Assembly (NCBI RefSeq): GCF_018860525.1
Contig: NZ_JAHKPM010000017.1
Location: forward strand, 87,781-151,780
Direction of reading: 5' to 3'
DNA from: Vibrio hepatarius
Lineage (GTDB): Bacteria > Pseudomonadota > Gammaproteobacteria > Enterobacterales > Vibrionaceae
DNA: 64,000 nucleotides
Position 1 is the stretch's first letter; every line of letters starts with the position of its first letter. Made by a program: the position numbers and the translations under genes. Below are positions 1 to 9,696 of the stretch, piece by piece. The notes below the pieces were generated by a model. It worked only from the letters and a program-made list of their open reading frames with translations. It did no database searches and was not told the DNA's origin.

Positions 1-855
1 CCTTACGAAACTGTATTGGAAAATATAAGGGATGCAGTGATTTTGGTAAGTGAAGGGCATAAGGTATTGTTTCACAATGGTGCATTCACTCGTCTGGTTT
101 CGGGTGAATCCAATTCTAGCTTAAAGGGCTTGGATTTCTGGAGTTTTTTTGCAGCAGCCAATCCATATGTGGAATACAAAACTGTTCTGAAGGAGGCTCT
201 AATTGAAGGAACAACTGATTTCCCAGTAAGGAGCTTAAATCAAACCTTGACTTTAACTGTTGGCACATTTATTTCTTCCGATAACGGTAGTTATATTGTC
301 ATTCTTGAAGATAGCTCTAAGCAGAAAGAAAGGGAGGGGCTTCTTATCCGTGAAGCTAAAAGCGATAAGCTAACTGGTTTGTTAAATAGAAAAGGTTTTG
401 ATGAGCGTTTAGGTGCAGCGATTAAAGATAATCAAGAGGACTCTAAGTTCACGGTAGGTGTTCTATTTATAGACTTGGATGAATTTAAGCCAATCAATGA
501 CACTTATGGTCACGATGCTGGTGATTTGATGCTTATATCTGTTGCCGAGAGACTTTCTTCTACAGTGGAAGATTTTGAGACCGCAGCAAGGATTGGGGGT
601 GACGAATTTGTCTGTATTTTTCCTGTTTGTGAGTCTTTGGATGATTTAAGCAGTAAGGGAGAAAGGATATTGAAGGCAGTTGCCCTTCCGGTTGAGACAA
701 ATGATGATGACATTGGATCACTTATTGTTAAGTGTTCTATTGGGGGCGCTTTATATGATAGTTCTATATCTAGTGCTGATGAGTTGATGAAGAAGGCTGA
801 TGAAGCTATGTACGATGCAAAAAAATCAGGAAAAAACCAAATTCGTGTAAGGTAA
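1..855 (+). CDS. PAS-GGDEF diguanylate cyclase, 5' partial
   Basis: C-terminal 284 residues of a sensor diguanylate cyclase, which makes c-di-GMP from two GTP. The frame is open from base 1, so the gene begins upstream of the window. The first ~95 residues read as a PAS-like sensor domain. A complete GGDEF domain follows, with the metal-binding DLDEF and the DTYGHDAGD segment, and an intact GGDEF signature at nt 595-609, so activity is expected. The usual RxxD inhibitory site just upstream of GGDEF is not seen (the equivalent stretch is VEDFETAAR), so product inhibition through that site is unlikely. The gene ends at a hairpin shared with the convergent topoisomerase operon. An EAL protein and a PilZ protein elsewhere in the window could form a c-di-GMP circuit with it (inference). 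Confidence 0.88.
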   Translation, partial: PYETVLENIRDAVILVSEGHKVLFHNGAFTRLVSGESNSSLKGLDFWSFFAAANPYVEYKTVLKEALIEGTTDFPVRSLNQTLTLTVGTFISSDNGSYIVILEDSSKQKEREGLLIREAKSDKLTGLLNRKGFDERLGAAIKDNQEDSKFTVGVLFIDLDEFKPINDTYGHDAGDLMLISVAERLSSTVEDFETAARIGGDEFVCIFPVCESLDDLSSKGERILKAVALPVETNDDDIGSLIVKCSIGGALYDSSISSADELMKKADEAMYDAKKSGKNQIRVR

Positions 856-889
856 AAGAAAGGGTGGAGAAACCCCACCCTTTCTTTTT
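855..889. terminator. Bidirectional terminator
   Basis: Perfect 13-bp stem (55-67 paired with 75-87 of the 800s block) with a 7-nt loop, A-rich on one side and T-rich on the other. It lies between the stop of the GGDEF gene and the stop of the convergent topoisomerase A gene, so it can serve both strands. Confidence 0.8.
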
Positions 890-896
890 GTTTTCA

Positions 897-3464
897 CTAC
901 ATGCTTTCTGATTCCTGCTCTATCTCGTTTTCTGAATTATCTTCCTTTCTCGATAGGTAAGCAGAAACTAATTCATCTTTCTCTTTGAATTTCGCCAACC
1001 TTACTCCTTTAGTCATTCTATTCATGACTCGGAAGTTTCCTAGGTTGATTCTATTCATTTTTCCATTCTTTGAGGTACTAACAACATCAAGGCTGTTTAG
1101 ATCCGATTCATCTAGTGTGAATGCTGATAAAATTTGGTCATTCTCAACCAATTTCATAGCTGTTACACCTTTAGTTTTTCTCTTGGTTTGTCTGTAGTGC
1201 TCAAGTTTTGATATTTTCAATATACCTGACTTACTAACAAATCCTATGATGGCAGATTCAATCATTTCAGATTTAATGATCGAGCATGAAACTATGTGCT
1301 TATCCTTAGACAGATTCATTGCCATAACACCTTGACTTAATCGAGATGTTTCTCTCACTTCGGATAGTGTAAATCTAATGACTCGGTTGTTTGATGATGC
1401 CAAAGTTATATCATCTTGAACCTTATTAACGCCAAAGAACGCAACTTCGTCATTTTCTGTCAAGCTTATTGCTTTCACGGTTCTAGAAACGCTTGGGTTA
1501 AACAAGCCAAAGTTTGTTCTCTTGATCATGCCTTTCTTTGTTGCAAGAACAAGTTGGTAATCCTCAGAGGCGCTAATAACATCATCTTCAATGGATACTA
1601 CCTGAATAACTTTTTCGTTATTTTCAGTATCTAGTTTGATGATGTTGTTGATGTGTTGACCTCTCAAGCTGGTGTCTATTTCATACGCTTTAGAGAACGC
1701 GATACGTCCTAGTGAGGTAACAAATGCAAGTACATCATGAGAGAAGCACTCTGTCGCCAAAGCTATCGAGTCTTTTTTTGCTAACTCTATTTGCTGAGTT
1801 CCTTGAGTGCCTCTTCTTTGTTCTTTCAGCTCTTCAGTTGACACTCTTCTTGTATATCCTTGCTCAGAAATTATCACCGAGCAATACTCTCTTGGTATTT
1901 GGTTTTCTTTAGAAAGTTTTATCTCTTCGTGAGTCCATTGAGATCGGCGTTTTTCGTAAAGCTTCTGACCATTTTTAGATTTTTCTGAAAGAAATATGTC
2001 AATTTGCTCTTCAGTTTCAGCTTTGATTACATCGAGAAGCTTATCTCTATTATTTAGGATGCTTTCTAGGTAGTTTACTTCTGTTTCGCATTTGGCGTTT
2101 TCATCTTTGTAATTTGATATTTCGCCTTGAGTTAACTTTCCTAGTGTCATCTCTAAGATTTTTGTTGCTTGTAGTTCATCAATTTCGAGAAGCTCAACAA
2201 GGGCGGCCTTGGCATCAGATGCTTTTGGGTTGTTCCTGATTGTTGAGATCGTTTCGTCTAGTTTGTTTAGTGCCTTCATCAGACCTGTAAGAATATGCAT
2301 TCTTGCTTTCGCGTCACTCAAAAGCTTTTCAGAGCGTCTAGTTACAACTTCTTCCCTGAAGTCAATGAATCGACTCAAAGCTTCTTTGATGCCCATTGTT
2401 TTAGGTGCTTTGTTATCCACAACGTTCATGTTGTAGCTAATACTTATATCGAAGCATGAGTTTGGCAGGTTGCAAAGTTCATTGAATGCGATCTCTGGGT
2501 CTACACCATAATTCACTTCAAAAACTAGTCTCAATCCTTCGCTATCACCTTCGTCTCTTTCGCCAGTTATACCTCGAATGGCTATTCTTCCTGTCTCTGG
2601 ATTAGGTTTTCTTCCAAGGTTTACCTGTATTAATGCATCTGATGGTGATATCCCGTAAGGCAATGTCTTGATGACAATGCATTTTCTTCCATCGATAAGT
2701 TCTTCTTCCCACTCTGCGCGAATACGAACACTACAGTTACCAAATTCCCAAGCATTGCGGTAGTTTTCTAGCGAATAAACGATTCCACCAGTAGGGAAGT
2801 CTGGTGATGGCATTAGTTCCATTAGTTTTTCTGTTGGAACATCACTATTTGTCTTTCTTCCTTCAACCATCTCAATAACGCAATTCATTGCTTCAATCGG
2901 GTGGTGAGGTGGGATAGATGCAGCCATCCCTATCCCGATGCCTTCAACGCCGTTTATGATTAAATTTGGAAATCTTGAAGGTAAAACCTCAGGCTCCTTC
3001 TCTGAGCCATCATAGTTAGGTTTCCAGTCAACAGTATCGAGCTTTAAATCATCAGTTAATCCACTAGTTATTTTAGTCATTCGTACCTCAGTATAACGCA
3101 TTGCTGCTGCTGAGTTCTTATCTGTGTCCCCCCAGTTACCTTGACCGTCAGCAAGTGGTGATGACATCACCCAAGGTTGTGCCATCCTTACCAATGAGCC
3201 ATAACATGCGCTGTCTCCATGCGGGTGGTATTTACCAAGAACATCACCAATAATACGTGCTGATTTTTTGTATGGCTTGTTGAAAGTGTTGTTTAGTTCA
3301 TGCATTGAGAACAGAATTCTTCTATGCACAGGCTTAAGACCATCACGAACATCTGGGAGAGCACGGTCTTGAGTTACGTATTTTGAGTATTCACAAAATG
3401 CGGATTCTGCGTGAACACTAAGATTAACCGTTCCAAAATTCTGGTTTGTGAAATTAATAGTCAT
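897..3464 (-). CDS. parC: Type IIA DNA topoisomerase subunit A (topoisomerase IV ParC / gyrase GyrA family)
   Basis: 855-aa breakage-reunion subunit that works with the B subunit encoded just upstream to pass one duplex through another. The winged-helix domain carries [20 protein letters not shown] and the catalytic tyrosine Y124 in RYTE. The C-terminal third has repeated blades like the GyrA pinwheel and a degenerate GyrA box (QRRGTQG), so supercoiling cannot be excluded. The quinolone-determining region keeps S85 (E. coli GyrA S83) but has G89 where GyrA has D87 and ParC has E84. Glycine there is known from quinolone-resistant mutants. An AGGAC sequence precedes the ATG. It follows the B subunit by 12 bp, as an operon. 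Family certain, topoisomerase IV versus gyrase uncertain. Confidence 0.93.
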   Translation of the reverse strand: MTINFTNQNFGTVNLSVHAESAFCEYSKYVTQDRALPDVRDGLKPVHRRILFSMHELNNTFNKPYKKSARIIGDVLGKYHPHGDSACYGSLVRMAQPWVMSSPLADGQGNWGDTDKNSAAAMRYTEVRMTKITSGLTDDLKLDTVDWKPNYDGSEKEPEVLPSRFPNLIINGVEGIGIGMAASIPPHHPIEAMNCVIEMVEGRKTNSDVPTEKLMELMPSPDFPTGGIVYSLENYRNAWEFGNCSVRIRAEWEEELIDGRKCIVIKTLPYGISPSDALIQVNLGRKPNPETGRIAIRGITGERDEGDSEGLRLVFEVNYGVDPEIAFNELCNLPNSCFDISISYNMNVVDNKAPKTMGIKEALSRFIDFREEVVTRRSEKLLSDAKARMHILTGLMKALNKLDETISTIRNNPKASDAKAALVELLEIDELQATKILEMTLGKLTQGEISNYKDENAKCETEVNYLESILNNRDKLLDVIKAETEEQIDIFLSEKSKNGQKLYEKRRSQWTHEEIKLSKENQIPREYCSVIISEQGYTRRVSTEELKEQRRGTQGTQQIELAKKDSIALATECFSHDVLAFVTSLGRIAFSKAYEIDTSLRGQHINNIIKLDTENNEKVIQVVSIEDDVISASEDYQLVLATKKGMIKRTNFGLFNPSVSRTVKAISLTENDEVAFFGVNKVQDDITLASSNNRVIRFTLSEVRETSRLSQGVMAMNLSKDKHIVSCSIIKSEMIESAIIGFVSKSGILKISKLEHYRQTKRKTKGVTAMKLVENDQILSAFTLDESDLNSLDVVSTSKNGKMNRINLGNFRVMNRMTKGVRLAKFKEKDELVSAYLSRKEDNSENEIEQESESM

Positions 3465-3476
3465 TTGTCCTACCTG

Positions 3477-5492
3477 TTATTCAGCAAAGTTTACATTGTG
3501 TTTAATGAATTCAAACCGCTTCGAAGGGTCATCGCCCATTAAGTCATCAAAGGTTTGGATGTACCTTTCAGCATCCTGTTCGTCATATATAACTTGTTTG
3601 AGTGTTCTGGTTTCTGGGTTCATGGCTGTTTCTTTCAACTGATTTGGATTCATTTCACCAAGACCCTTAAATCGATTTCGTTCCCATCCTGAAGGGATAC
3701 CGTTCGGGTATCTTGCATCGAATTCCGCATCATTTTTTATGTAAACAACTTGCTTGTTAGCCCCTTTCTTTTCCAGCTTGTAAAGAGGTGTCTCAGCAAT
3801 GAATAAGTGGCCTTTTTTAATCAGTTCAGGCATGTATTTGTACATGAAGGCCGTAAACAGTAACTGAATATGGGCACCGTCAACGTCCGCATCAGTAAGA
3901 GGGATAATTTTACCAAACCGTAGCTTTGAGTAGTCAAAATCATCACCTAAACCAGTACCGATTGCGCTTGCTAAAATTCGAATTTGCTTACTTCTTAATG
4001 CCTTTTTCACATCACTTTTGTATGTGTTAAGGATCTTTCCTCTGAGAGGTAGGATTGCTTGGGTTTTTTTGCATCTTGCATTTTTTGCTGTACCGCCTGC
4101 TGAATTACCTTCTACAACAAATAATTCGGTTTCTTCCAAATTTCTCTGGGTACAGTTGGTCAAAATACCTGTCAGGTTCTCACCAAGAGTCCCTGCTTCA
4201 GCCTTATCTTCTTCCTCTTTAGCTTTAGCATTAGCTTCGCGCTGTTTTGCTGCTCTGATTGACTTATCTACAATCGATTTCGCAGACGCAGGGTTTGCAT
4301 CTAGCCATCTTGAGAAGAACTCTTTTGTAAGGGCGCTACCTACTGTAGAAACTTTAGAAGATGTGACCTGATCTTTTGTTTGACCTTTGAATTCAACGTC
4401 TTTTGCGAACACAAGAAGTGATAACTGACAACCAGACATGATGTCTTCATTAAGAATTTTATGGTCAATCTTTAGTCTATCGACAGCATGATTTCTAACT
4501 GCTTCTGAATAACCGTTACAGAAGCCATCATAGTGCTTACCATGATTTTTGGTTCTAATGTTATTCAAGAAGGTTTTAGGTTGAGGTGGTGACAGCTTAT
4601 CTTGAGCAAGAAAGGCAAATCGCACTTCAATCTCTTCTGTATAAGTCTCTCTTATAGATTTATCGTTTTCATCTGTCTTAAACTTGTTATTGAGTTCATC
4701 CCAAACTTGTCGCTGACCTTTATAAATACCCTCATCGAAATATATTAGAGGCGCACGCATGATGGGACTTGATGCCTCTGAGTATTCAGGTATGTTAAGT
4801 AAGTCGGCTAAGCCGTTTTTAGCTACGTATGAAGATTTTCTGCCTTTGTAATCGAAGGTGATTTTAAGGTTTTCTGTGATAGCCGCACGCTCAAAGAGAT
4901 ACGTATCTAGCCAACCAGAGCTAATTTCCCAATCATTCGCAGATATAGCACCCTGAAAATGTGAAGCATCTAGCTTGTAGCGTACTTTTGTGCCTGTGTC
5001 TTCGGGGTCGCATTCGCCGATGATTCTTGGAAAATTGCTATCTGTTAGCTGACCACCATTGATAAATTCAATGTAATGAACTTTACCATCACGTTTTATT
5101 GTTAGTTCTAAGTGTGTTGATAAAGCATTTACAACTGATGAACCAACACCGTGTAGGCCGCCGCTATATTTGTAGTTCTTATTTTCGAACTTACCGCCAC
5201 TATGTAAGTTTGTATAAACAAGGATTGCAGCCGACATTCCAGCTTTAGTGTTAATATCAACTGGGATTCCTCTACCATTATCTTCGATAGAAATGTATCC
5301 ATTGTCTTCGAAGGTTACATTGATGGTGTCGCAATACCCAGAGATGGCTTCATCAATCGCATTATCAATAATCTCAATAAAACAATGTTTTACGCCATCG
5401 CCGTCTGTAGAGCCAATGTACATTCCCGGACGTTTTCTTACAGGATCAAGTCCTTGTAGGGTGTCCATTGAGTCGCCATTATATATGGTCAT
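3477..5492 (-). CDS. parE: Type IIA DNA topoisomerase subunit B (ParE/GyrB family)
   Basis: ATPase and TOPRIM subunit of the type IIA topoisomerase. The GHKL ATPase domain shows EIIDNAIDEA, EDNGRGIPV and GGLHGVGSSVVNALS. The TOPRIM domain shows EGNSAGG, LPLRGKILN and DADVDGAHI, and the C-terminus has FKGLGEMNP. At about 671 aa it is close to ParE and lacks the ~165-aa insertion of enterobacterial GyrB. The TOPRIM motif has asparagine (N463) where E. coli GyrB D426 / ParE D420 lies, a position whose Asp-to-Asn change is known in quinolone-resistant mutants. The ATG at 5492 is chosen because GGAG lies 7 nt upstream; a TTG 12 nt further up is less likely. First gene of the B-A operon. Confidence 0.93.
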   Translation of the reverse strand: MTIYNGDSMDTLQGLDPVRKRPGMYIGSTDGDGVKHCFIEIIDNAIDEAISGYCDTINVTFEDNGYISIEDNGRGIPVDINTKAGMSAAILVYTNLHSGGKFENKNYKYSGGLHGVGSSVVNALSTHLELTIKRDGKVHYIEFINGGQLTDSNFPRIIGECDPEDTGTKVRYKLDASHFQGAISANDWEISSGWLDTYLFERAAITENLKITFDYKGRKSSYVAKNGLADLLNIPEYSEASSPIMRAPLIYFDEGIYKGQRQVWDELNNKFKTDENDKSIRETYTEEIEVRFAFLAQDKLSPPQPKTFLNNIRTKNHGKHYDGFCNGYSEAVRNHAVDRLKIDHKILNEDIMSGCQLSLLVFAKDVEFKGQTKDQVTSSKVSTVGSALTKEFFSRWLDANPASAKSIVDKSIRAAKQREANAKAKEEEDKAEAGTLGENLTGILTNCTQRNLEETELFVVEGNSAGGTAKNARCKKTQAILPLRGKILNTYKSDVKKALRSKQIRILASAIGTGLGDDFDYSKLRFGKIIPLTDADVDGAHIQLLFTAFMYKYMPELIKKGHLFIAETPLYKLEKKGANKQVVYIKNDAEFDARYPNGIPSGWERNRFKGLGEMNPNQLKETAMNPETRTLKQVIYDEQDAERYIQTFDDLMGDDPSKRFEFIKHNVNFAE

Positions 5493-5690
5493 GTTCTTCT
5501 CCAAAGTTGCCTTATATCATTATTTTACCACAAGCAACTGAGGAGAAAAAATTTAAACAAATAGTAGCACCATAATAACTCGTTGTTTTTTGTGATATTT
5601 ATTGTCAGGTGATTTTGTTTTGGGCGTGAGCATTAAAACTTTTTTAGGAGAAGTGTTGAGGTTTTGCTACTAGTATTCTTAAATTCACTG
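5493..5690. other. AT-rich intergenic region upstream of the topoisomerase operon
   Basis: About 200 bp without a convincing ORF. It must hold the promoter of the topoisomerase B-A operon on the minus strand, but no clear -35/-10 pair could be picked by eye. Confidence 0.4.
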
Positions 5691-5691
5691 T

Positions 5692-6229
5692 TTTGGGTTA
5701 AAATTAAGAGAAATTGCTAAAGTTGACCTGCTGCTAACAGAAAAAGAGTTCCGTAGTTTGTCATCATACGCATCAAAGGCTCATCGTGGTCTCGGGAAGT
5801 GCGGGGTTGAGTATATTGGGGAATGTATATCCATGATATCCAAAAATACTTACTTTAAATTTAAGAAGTTTTCTCTAGACCTAACTAAATTTTTGCTACA
5901 TAACAATGGATGCTTTGAGATCTTCGACACAGATTACTTACCTAGGAGTCAGATATACCTCTCAACTTGGAGAATTAAAGTATCAGGATAGGTTTGGTCT
6001 GACTCGCCACCATGCAGCAGCAATGGTTATTGCTAGACGAGGATTAGGACTCAAAGAATCCTCACCAAAAACAGTATTTCAATTCAATAATGGGTCAGTT
6101 CGTCTCCATCGATCACAAGACTTGATAGTCGGTGGGCGAGATAAACAGGGCAAAACTATTATTGATATGACTAAACGGGCTATGAAGGCGCGTGACGGGT
6201 ATGTCCTTGATGCTAAAGCTCGTAAGTAA
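5692..6229 (+). pseudogene. TnpB / IS605 OrfB-like remnant (frameshifted, N-terminus missing)
   Basis: Two overlapping frames look like one decayed gene. The downstream frame (from about 5906) contains YLGVRYTSQLGELKY and GLTRHHAAAMVIARRGLGLK. These resemble the C-terminal end of IS605 OrfB/TnpB-type proteins (consensus PAYTSqiG..KY followed by H.AAA.VIARRg). The upstream frame (about 5692-5988) encodes plausible protein up to a stop but has no start or TnpB N-terminus. No terminal repeats, TnpA gene or complete RuvC catalytic set are visible. Most likely a dead insertion-sequence relic next to the topoisomerase operon. Identification rests on remembered family motifs. Confidence 0.45.
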
Positions 6230-6455
6230 TTCAGAGTATTTTGGTGGACTGATCTCAAAGTCTGACTTAATAAATCTGATAGAAAATGAAATTCCTGTGG
6301 AAATCACAGGTGAAGTAATTTATACAAATATCGGTTTATCTATAGCTGGTAGAGTTATGGTTCCTGCATCCATAAGCATTAAGGCTTCTGCAATCAATTA
6401 TTACAAAAGCCTCTATAAACCAAAAGGTGTTATGATAAAACCAAATGCGGCGTAG
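6201..6455 (+). CDS. Small hypothetical protein
   Basis: 84-aa frame overlapping the end of the TnpB-like remnant. It has no recognisable domain, only a weakly hydrophobic centre, and no clear ribosome-binding site. Starts at 6201 or 6210 are both possible. It ends 6 bp from the stop of the convergent radical SAM gene. It may be a relic of the same insertion rather than a real gene. Confidence 0.3.
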   Translation: MSLMLKLVSNSEYFGGLISKSDLINLIENEIPVEITGEVIYTNIGLSIAGRVMVPASISIKASAINYYKSLYKPKGVMIKPNAA

Positions 6456-6461
6456 TATGAA

Positions 6462-7592
6462 TTAAGCTAAGATTGAACTTGATAAATCACCATACCTTGA
6501 TTCATTGTTTTTATTAAGCCAATCTAGGTATTTGCTACCGCCAAAACAATCGTCATCTAATTTGTTTTCTTTCCAAAACTCCATCACGCAGTAGTTTGAG
6601 TGCTGACAGTCTAGGCACTCAATGTTGCTGTTTCGAGTTAGCTGTTTAGTCAAGTACCTTATTCTCTCGTTTCCTGACAAAATGTCTTCAAATGAGCTTG
6701 ATAAAATATTACCAAATGGCTGCATAAACTCTTCGTACCCATTTTTATAATCAGGCAAACAAAATGTCCCGTCCGGCATCAAAAATAATGTTTGTGCTGC
6801 TGAATTTGATATTGCTGAATTTCTATATGATTGTACAAAATAAAATGCTTCTTGGCCTATTGTAGGAGGGGTTTCGCCTTTTTTATGTAAAGACCTTCCC
6901 TTTTGAGTTGCCTCTATCATAAAACTAGACCAATTTGTCATTGTGGGTGCGAATCTATTGTATTTCTTTCCCTTATTTTGTTCATTCAGCATGAATGGTA
7001 GAAATCCAGACTCTGAAACTCCAAGATTTGTAAGGTATTCGATTGTTTTATTCGCCCCAACTTTAAGCATCTCTTCATTCACTACGCTAAGTGTGCCTAC
7101 TGATAGACCGTAATCTACAGCTTCCTTGACTCTTTTTTCCCACTCATTTAGGTATTTTTTTCCTCTCATGCGACCATCATATGATGTCTGAAAGTAGCCT
7201 TCACAGTATTTGTCAAAGAAGGGAAACCAATTGCTATCTATGTTTACAAGTGATGTTAGAACTACATGCTTCAAAGTGTAGCCTTTGGTAGGGCTAAGTG
7301 TTTTATTTATTACATCAATGGCATCTATAAAGTAATCCATACCCATTGAGGTTGGTTCTCCTCCATACCAATATAGAACGATGTGTTTGTTAAAATAATT
7401 TTTTTCGGAATAATACTTATCAATTTTATTGCAAATTAATTGGATATTCTCAATAGACATTATGGTTTTGTCGGCTCTTTGCTCTTTAGATAGGTAGCAA
7501 TGGGGACATTTTTCTTCACAGTATAGGCTTGGCATCATGGTTAGTATTAGATAACCACTTTCAATTGAAACTTGAGAATCTGGCGAAAACAT
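6462..7592 (-). CDS. Radical SAM/SPASM peptide-maturase-like protein
   Basis: 376-aa radical SAM enzyme expected to cleave S-adenosylmethionine with a 4Fe-4S cluster. The cluster motif CEEKCPHC is near residue 25 and is followed by YGGEP. The C-terminal SPASM-type region has CLDCQHSNYC plus other cysteines (DDCFGG) for auxiliary clusters. SPASM proteins usually modify ribosomal peptides or activate enzymes; no precursor peptide is visible nearby. ATG 7592 is used because residues before it in the longer TTG reading are a non-conserved Phe/Ile run. Only 31 bp separates it from the divergent lpxC start, so the two promoters must overlap each other or the coding ends. It is the fifth radical SAM protein here, about 23 kb from the other four. 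Confidence 0.85.
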   Translation of the reverse strand: MFSPDSQVSIESGYLILTMMPSLYCEEKCPHCYLSKEQRADKTIMSIENIQLICNKIDKYYSEKNYFNKHIVLYWYGGEPTSMGMDYFIDAIDVINKTLSPTKGYTLKHVVLTSLVNIDSNWFPFFDKYCEGYFQTSYDGRMRGKKYLNEWEKRVKEAVDYGLSVGTLSVVNEEMLKVGANKTIEYLTNLGVSESGFLPFMLNEQNKGKKYNRFAPTMTNWSSFMIEATQKGRSLHKKGETPPTIGQEAFYFVQSYRNSAISNSAAQTLFLMPDGTFCLPDYKNGYEEFMQPFGNILSSSFEDILSGNERIRYLTKQLTRNSNIECLDCQHSNYCVMEFWKENKLDDDCFGGSKYLDWLNKNNESRYGDLSSSILA

Positions 7593-7623
7593 ATAATTAT
7601 TTTTGAAAAATATTACAAAAAAT

Positions 7624-8454
7624 ATGATAAACAACAAAACTGTGCAAAGAGCAATTACTTTTTATGGCATTGGGTTGCACACTAGTGCTAAGTGCGCTAT
7701 TAAAGTTTCACCAGCTAATAAGGGTGATGGGATAAAATTCATTATTTGTGGTGAAGAAATCTTATTGGATTCATCTTCTTTAAATGGATCATGCTTAGGA
7801 ACTAATATTGTTGGGAAAACAAAGACACTTCGAACAGTAGAGCATCTACTTTCATCATTGTCTGGTCTTGGTATAACAGATGCAGTGGTATCTACCACCG
7901 ACCTAGAGGTTCCTATACTTGATGGTTCTTCAGCAGAGTTCTTTAATCAAATTAAGTCTGCGGGTATTCATAAATTGGGTATGTTTGAGCCTAAACTTGT
8001 GACAAAGAATATTATTGTTTCAGATGGTGAGAAGTTTGTTGAAATAAAGCCTAGTTCATACGGTGAAAGAAATGTGGAGTTCCAGATTTCATTCGATAAT
8101 AAAGTTGTTAAATCGATGCCTCAATTTATGGTATATCACCACTCGGAGTCATCTTTTTATGATCAAATTGCTTTTGCTCGCACATTTGGATTCAAGCGTG
8201 ATTTGGAGGCACTACTTTCTAAAAATCTATGTCTTGGGGGAAGCTTAGATAATGCAATACTTATTGATGATGAAAGGGTTATAAATATAGATGGGCTAAG
8301 GTTCCAAAATGAGATCATTTCACATAAGATACTGGATATTATCGGAGACCTTTATCCTTTATTCAGGGAATACACGGGTTTTACGATTAAGGCGAATCAA
8401 GCTGGTCACGTAATCAATAGTAGATTTCTCAAGAAGTTTATGAGCGATCACTGA
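7624..8454 (+). CDS. lpxC: LpxC paralogue, UDP-3-O-acyl-N-acetylglucosamine deacetylase
   Basis: 276-aa Zn-dependent deacetylase for the committed step of lipid A synthesis (E. coli LpxC is 305 aa). Catalytic and metal residues are all kept: E73-H74 in VEHL, H234 and D238 in HKILDIIGD, and H262 in GHVINS. It also keeps YGIGLHTSAK near the start, LDGSSAEF and ARTFGF. The C-terminus is about 20-25 residues shorter than in E. coli, the region involved in FtsH turnover, so it may be degraded differently (inference). The ATG at 7624 matches the start of the family; no Shine-Dalgarno is present. An lpxC outside the chromosomal cell-wall cluster, paired with a divergent radical SAM gene and an mscS gene, is unusual. 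Confidence 0.93.
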   Translation: MINNKTVQRAITFYGIGLHTSAKCAIKVSPANKGDGIKFIICGEEILLDSSSLNGSCLGTNIVGKTKTLRTVEHLLSSLSGLGITDAVVSTTDLEVPILDGSSAEFFNQIKSAGIHKLGMFEPKLVTKNIIVSDGEKFVEIKPSSYGERNVEFQISFDNKVVKSMPQFMVYHHSESSFYDQIAFARTFGFKRDLEALLSKNLCLGGSLDNAILIDDERVINIDGLRFQNEIISHKILDIIGDLYPLFREYTGFTIKANQAGHVINSRFLKKFMSDH

Positions 8455-8467
8455 TGTGTATATATTG

Positions 8468-8494
8468 ACAAACCCCTTACTAGAAGGGGTTTGT
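8468..8494. terminator. Terminator-like hairpin between convergent genes
   Basis: 11-bp perfect stem (8468-8478 with 8484-8494) and a 5-nt loop, placed between the lpxC stop and the stop of the convergent unknown gene. The T-tract is short. Confidence 0.6.
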
Positions 8495-8498
8495 ACAT

Positions 8499-9656
8499 TT
8501 AGCTTATGGTGAAAGTAGTATTTACTTGTGCGATATGTTTTACCATATCTGCGTGGCATGAAATTTCATCATCTGGATTGTACCTGTATGATGGTTCATA
8601 AATTTGGCTCATTGAGAATACCCCTCCCCCATCAGTCGTCTGAATACTAACATCTACTTTAGTTAAGTACTCACTAACTGATGAGAAATCGATTTTACAT
8701 TCAGAAACACCACCCCATAAACCTTTAGATATGTTTACCATGTTAACTAACGTATTTGAGAAATAGCTCAGCCTCAAAAAAGCATACGTTTGAGGTGGTA
8801 ATGTTGAGCATACAATCGAAACACTTCCATTATATCTGGAAACAGCGTTTCTGTATGTGTTGGTGATGATTTCATGAATCTCACTTCCAAGTGTGTAATC
8901 ACTCTTTTGCACAAAAGAACCATGATAGTTGTTAACAAGGCAGTTTAAAGACTTCAACTTTTCACCGACAGTTTCGTTTTTTTCTTCAGTTAACGTGTAT
9001 AGAACTAACGCCCTATGGTCTTCAGGCTGAAGCGGTGAAAGGTAGACTAATTCCATCGCATCAAATTTGGCTAACCATTTTACTATTGCCTCATCCTTAC
9101 TTTGGTCTTTTGCGTAATCAGCTAAGCGATTAGTTAGTCCACTGATGAATTCAAGCCCAGCATATTCAGTCAGTAGATTTCTGTCAATTAATCCAGATAG
9201 GATGCTGATTTTCTCTTCATCCTTTAGGTTAATATGCTTCTTTATTGTCTCTGCAATATCGTTACATGTCTGGTTTGGTAATGCAGCCATTACTTCAATA
9301 GTATTTACTCCACCCGTCTCGTGATTAAGGCTTTCTGTGCTTTGAATGTCAGGTGAAGTACTAAGGGTTACTGGCAAAAAATAAAGTGTTACGACGTAAC
9401 TTTTACCCTTAATTTTTATTTTTTTTTGCCCTATATGGGAATGTATATCGTTCTCAATAAAATATGTTGCTATCTGATTATGTTGAAGGGAACACATTGC
9501 GCTCCAAATTGGCCTGAACTTTCTCTTAGCCTTTAATGACTTTAAGGCTGCATTCTGATCCTCACGGTTGCTTTTGTTGCAATTGTAAAGGTTGTAAAGC
9601 GCTAGAGCATCAAGCTCATCTTGCGCCTTTTTGGGAAATTTTTGAGCGCTATTCAT
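8499..9656 (-). CDS. Hypothetical protein, 385 aa
   Basis: Not recognised. Soluble, mixed composition, no signal peptide or membrane segment in the form starting at ATG 9656 (MNSAQKFPKK). A longer reading from 9836 would add an improbable Tyr/Phe-rich run and would overlap the divergent mscS gene, so it is rejected. It contains a Lys-rich stretch (GQKKIKIKGK) encoded by a long T tract on the plus strand. The intergenic gap to mscS is only 40 bp. No function is proposed. Confidence 0.65.
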   Translation of the reverse strand: MNSAQKFPKKAQDELDALALYNLYNCNKSNREDQNAALKSLKAKRKFRPIWSAMCSLQHNQIATYFIENDIHSHIGQKKIKIKGKSYVVTLYFLPVTLSTSPDIQSTESLNHETGGVNTIEVMAALPNQTCNDIAETIKKHINLKDEEKISILSGLIDRNLLTEYAGLEFISGLTNRLADYAKDQSKDEAIVKWLAKFDAMELVYLSPLQPEDHRALVLYTLTEEKNETVGEKLKSLNCLVNNYHGSFVQKSDYTLGSEIHEIITNTYRNAVSRYNGSVSIVCSTLPPQTYAFLRLSYFSNTLVNMVNISKGLWGGVSECKIDFSSVSEYLTKVDVSIQTTDGGGVFSMSQIYEPSYRYNPDDEISCHADMVKHIAQVNTTFTIS

Positions 9657-9696
9657 TGAAGAAATCTTTTCTTTATAGTAGTAGTAATAAAAAAAG

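Noticed and set aside
4018..4371. Plus-strand ORFs inside the topoisomerase, DnaE, SNF2 and TopB genes
   Set aside because: They lie antisense to strongly conserved genes and have low-complexity Ser/Leu/Phe-rich composition.
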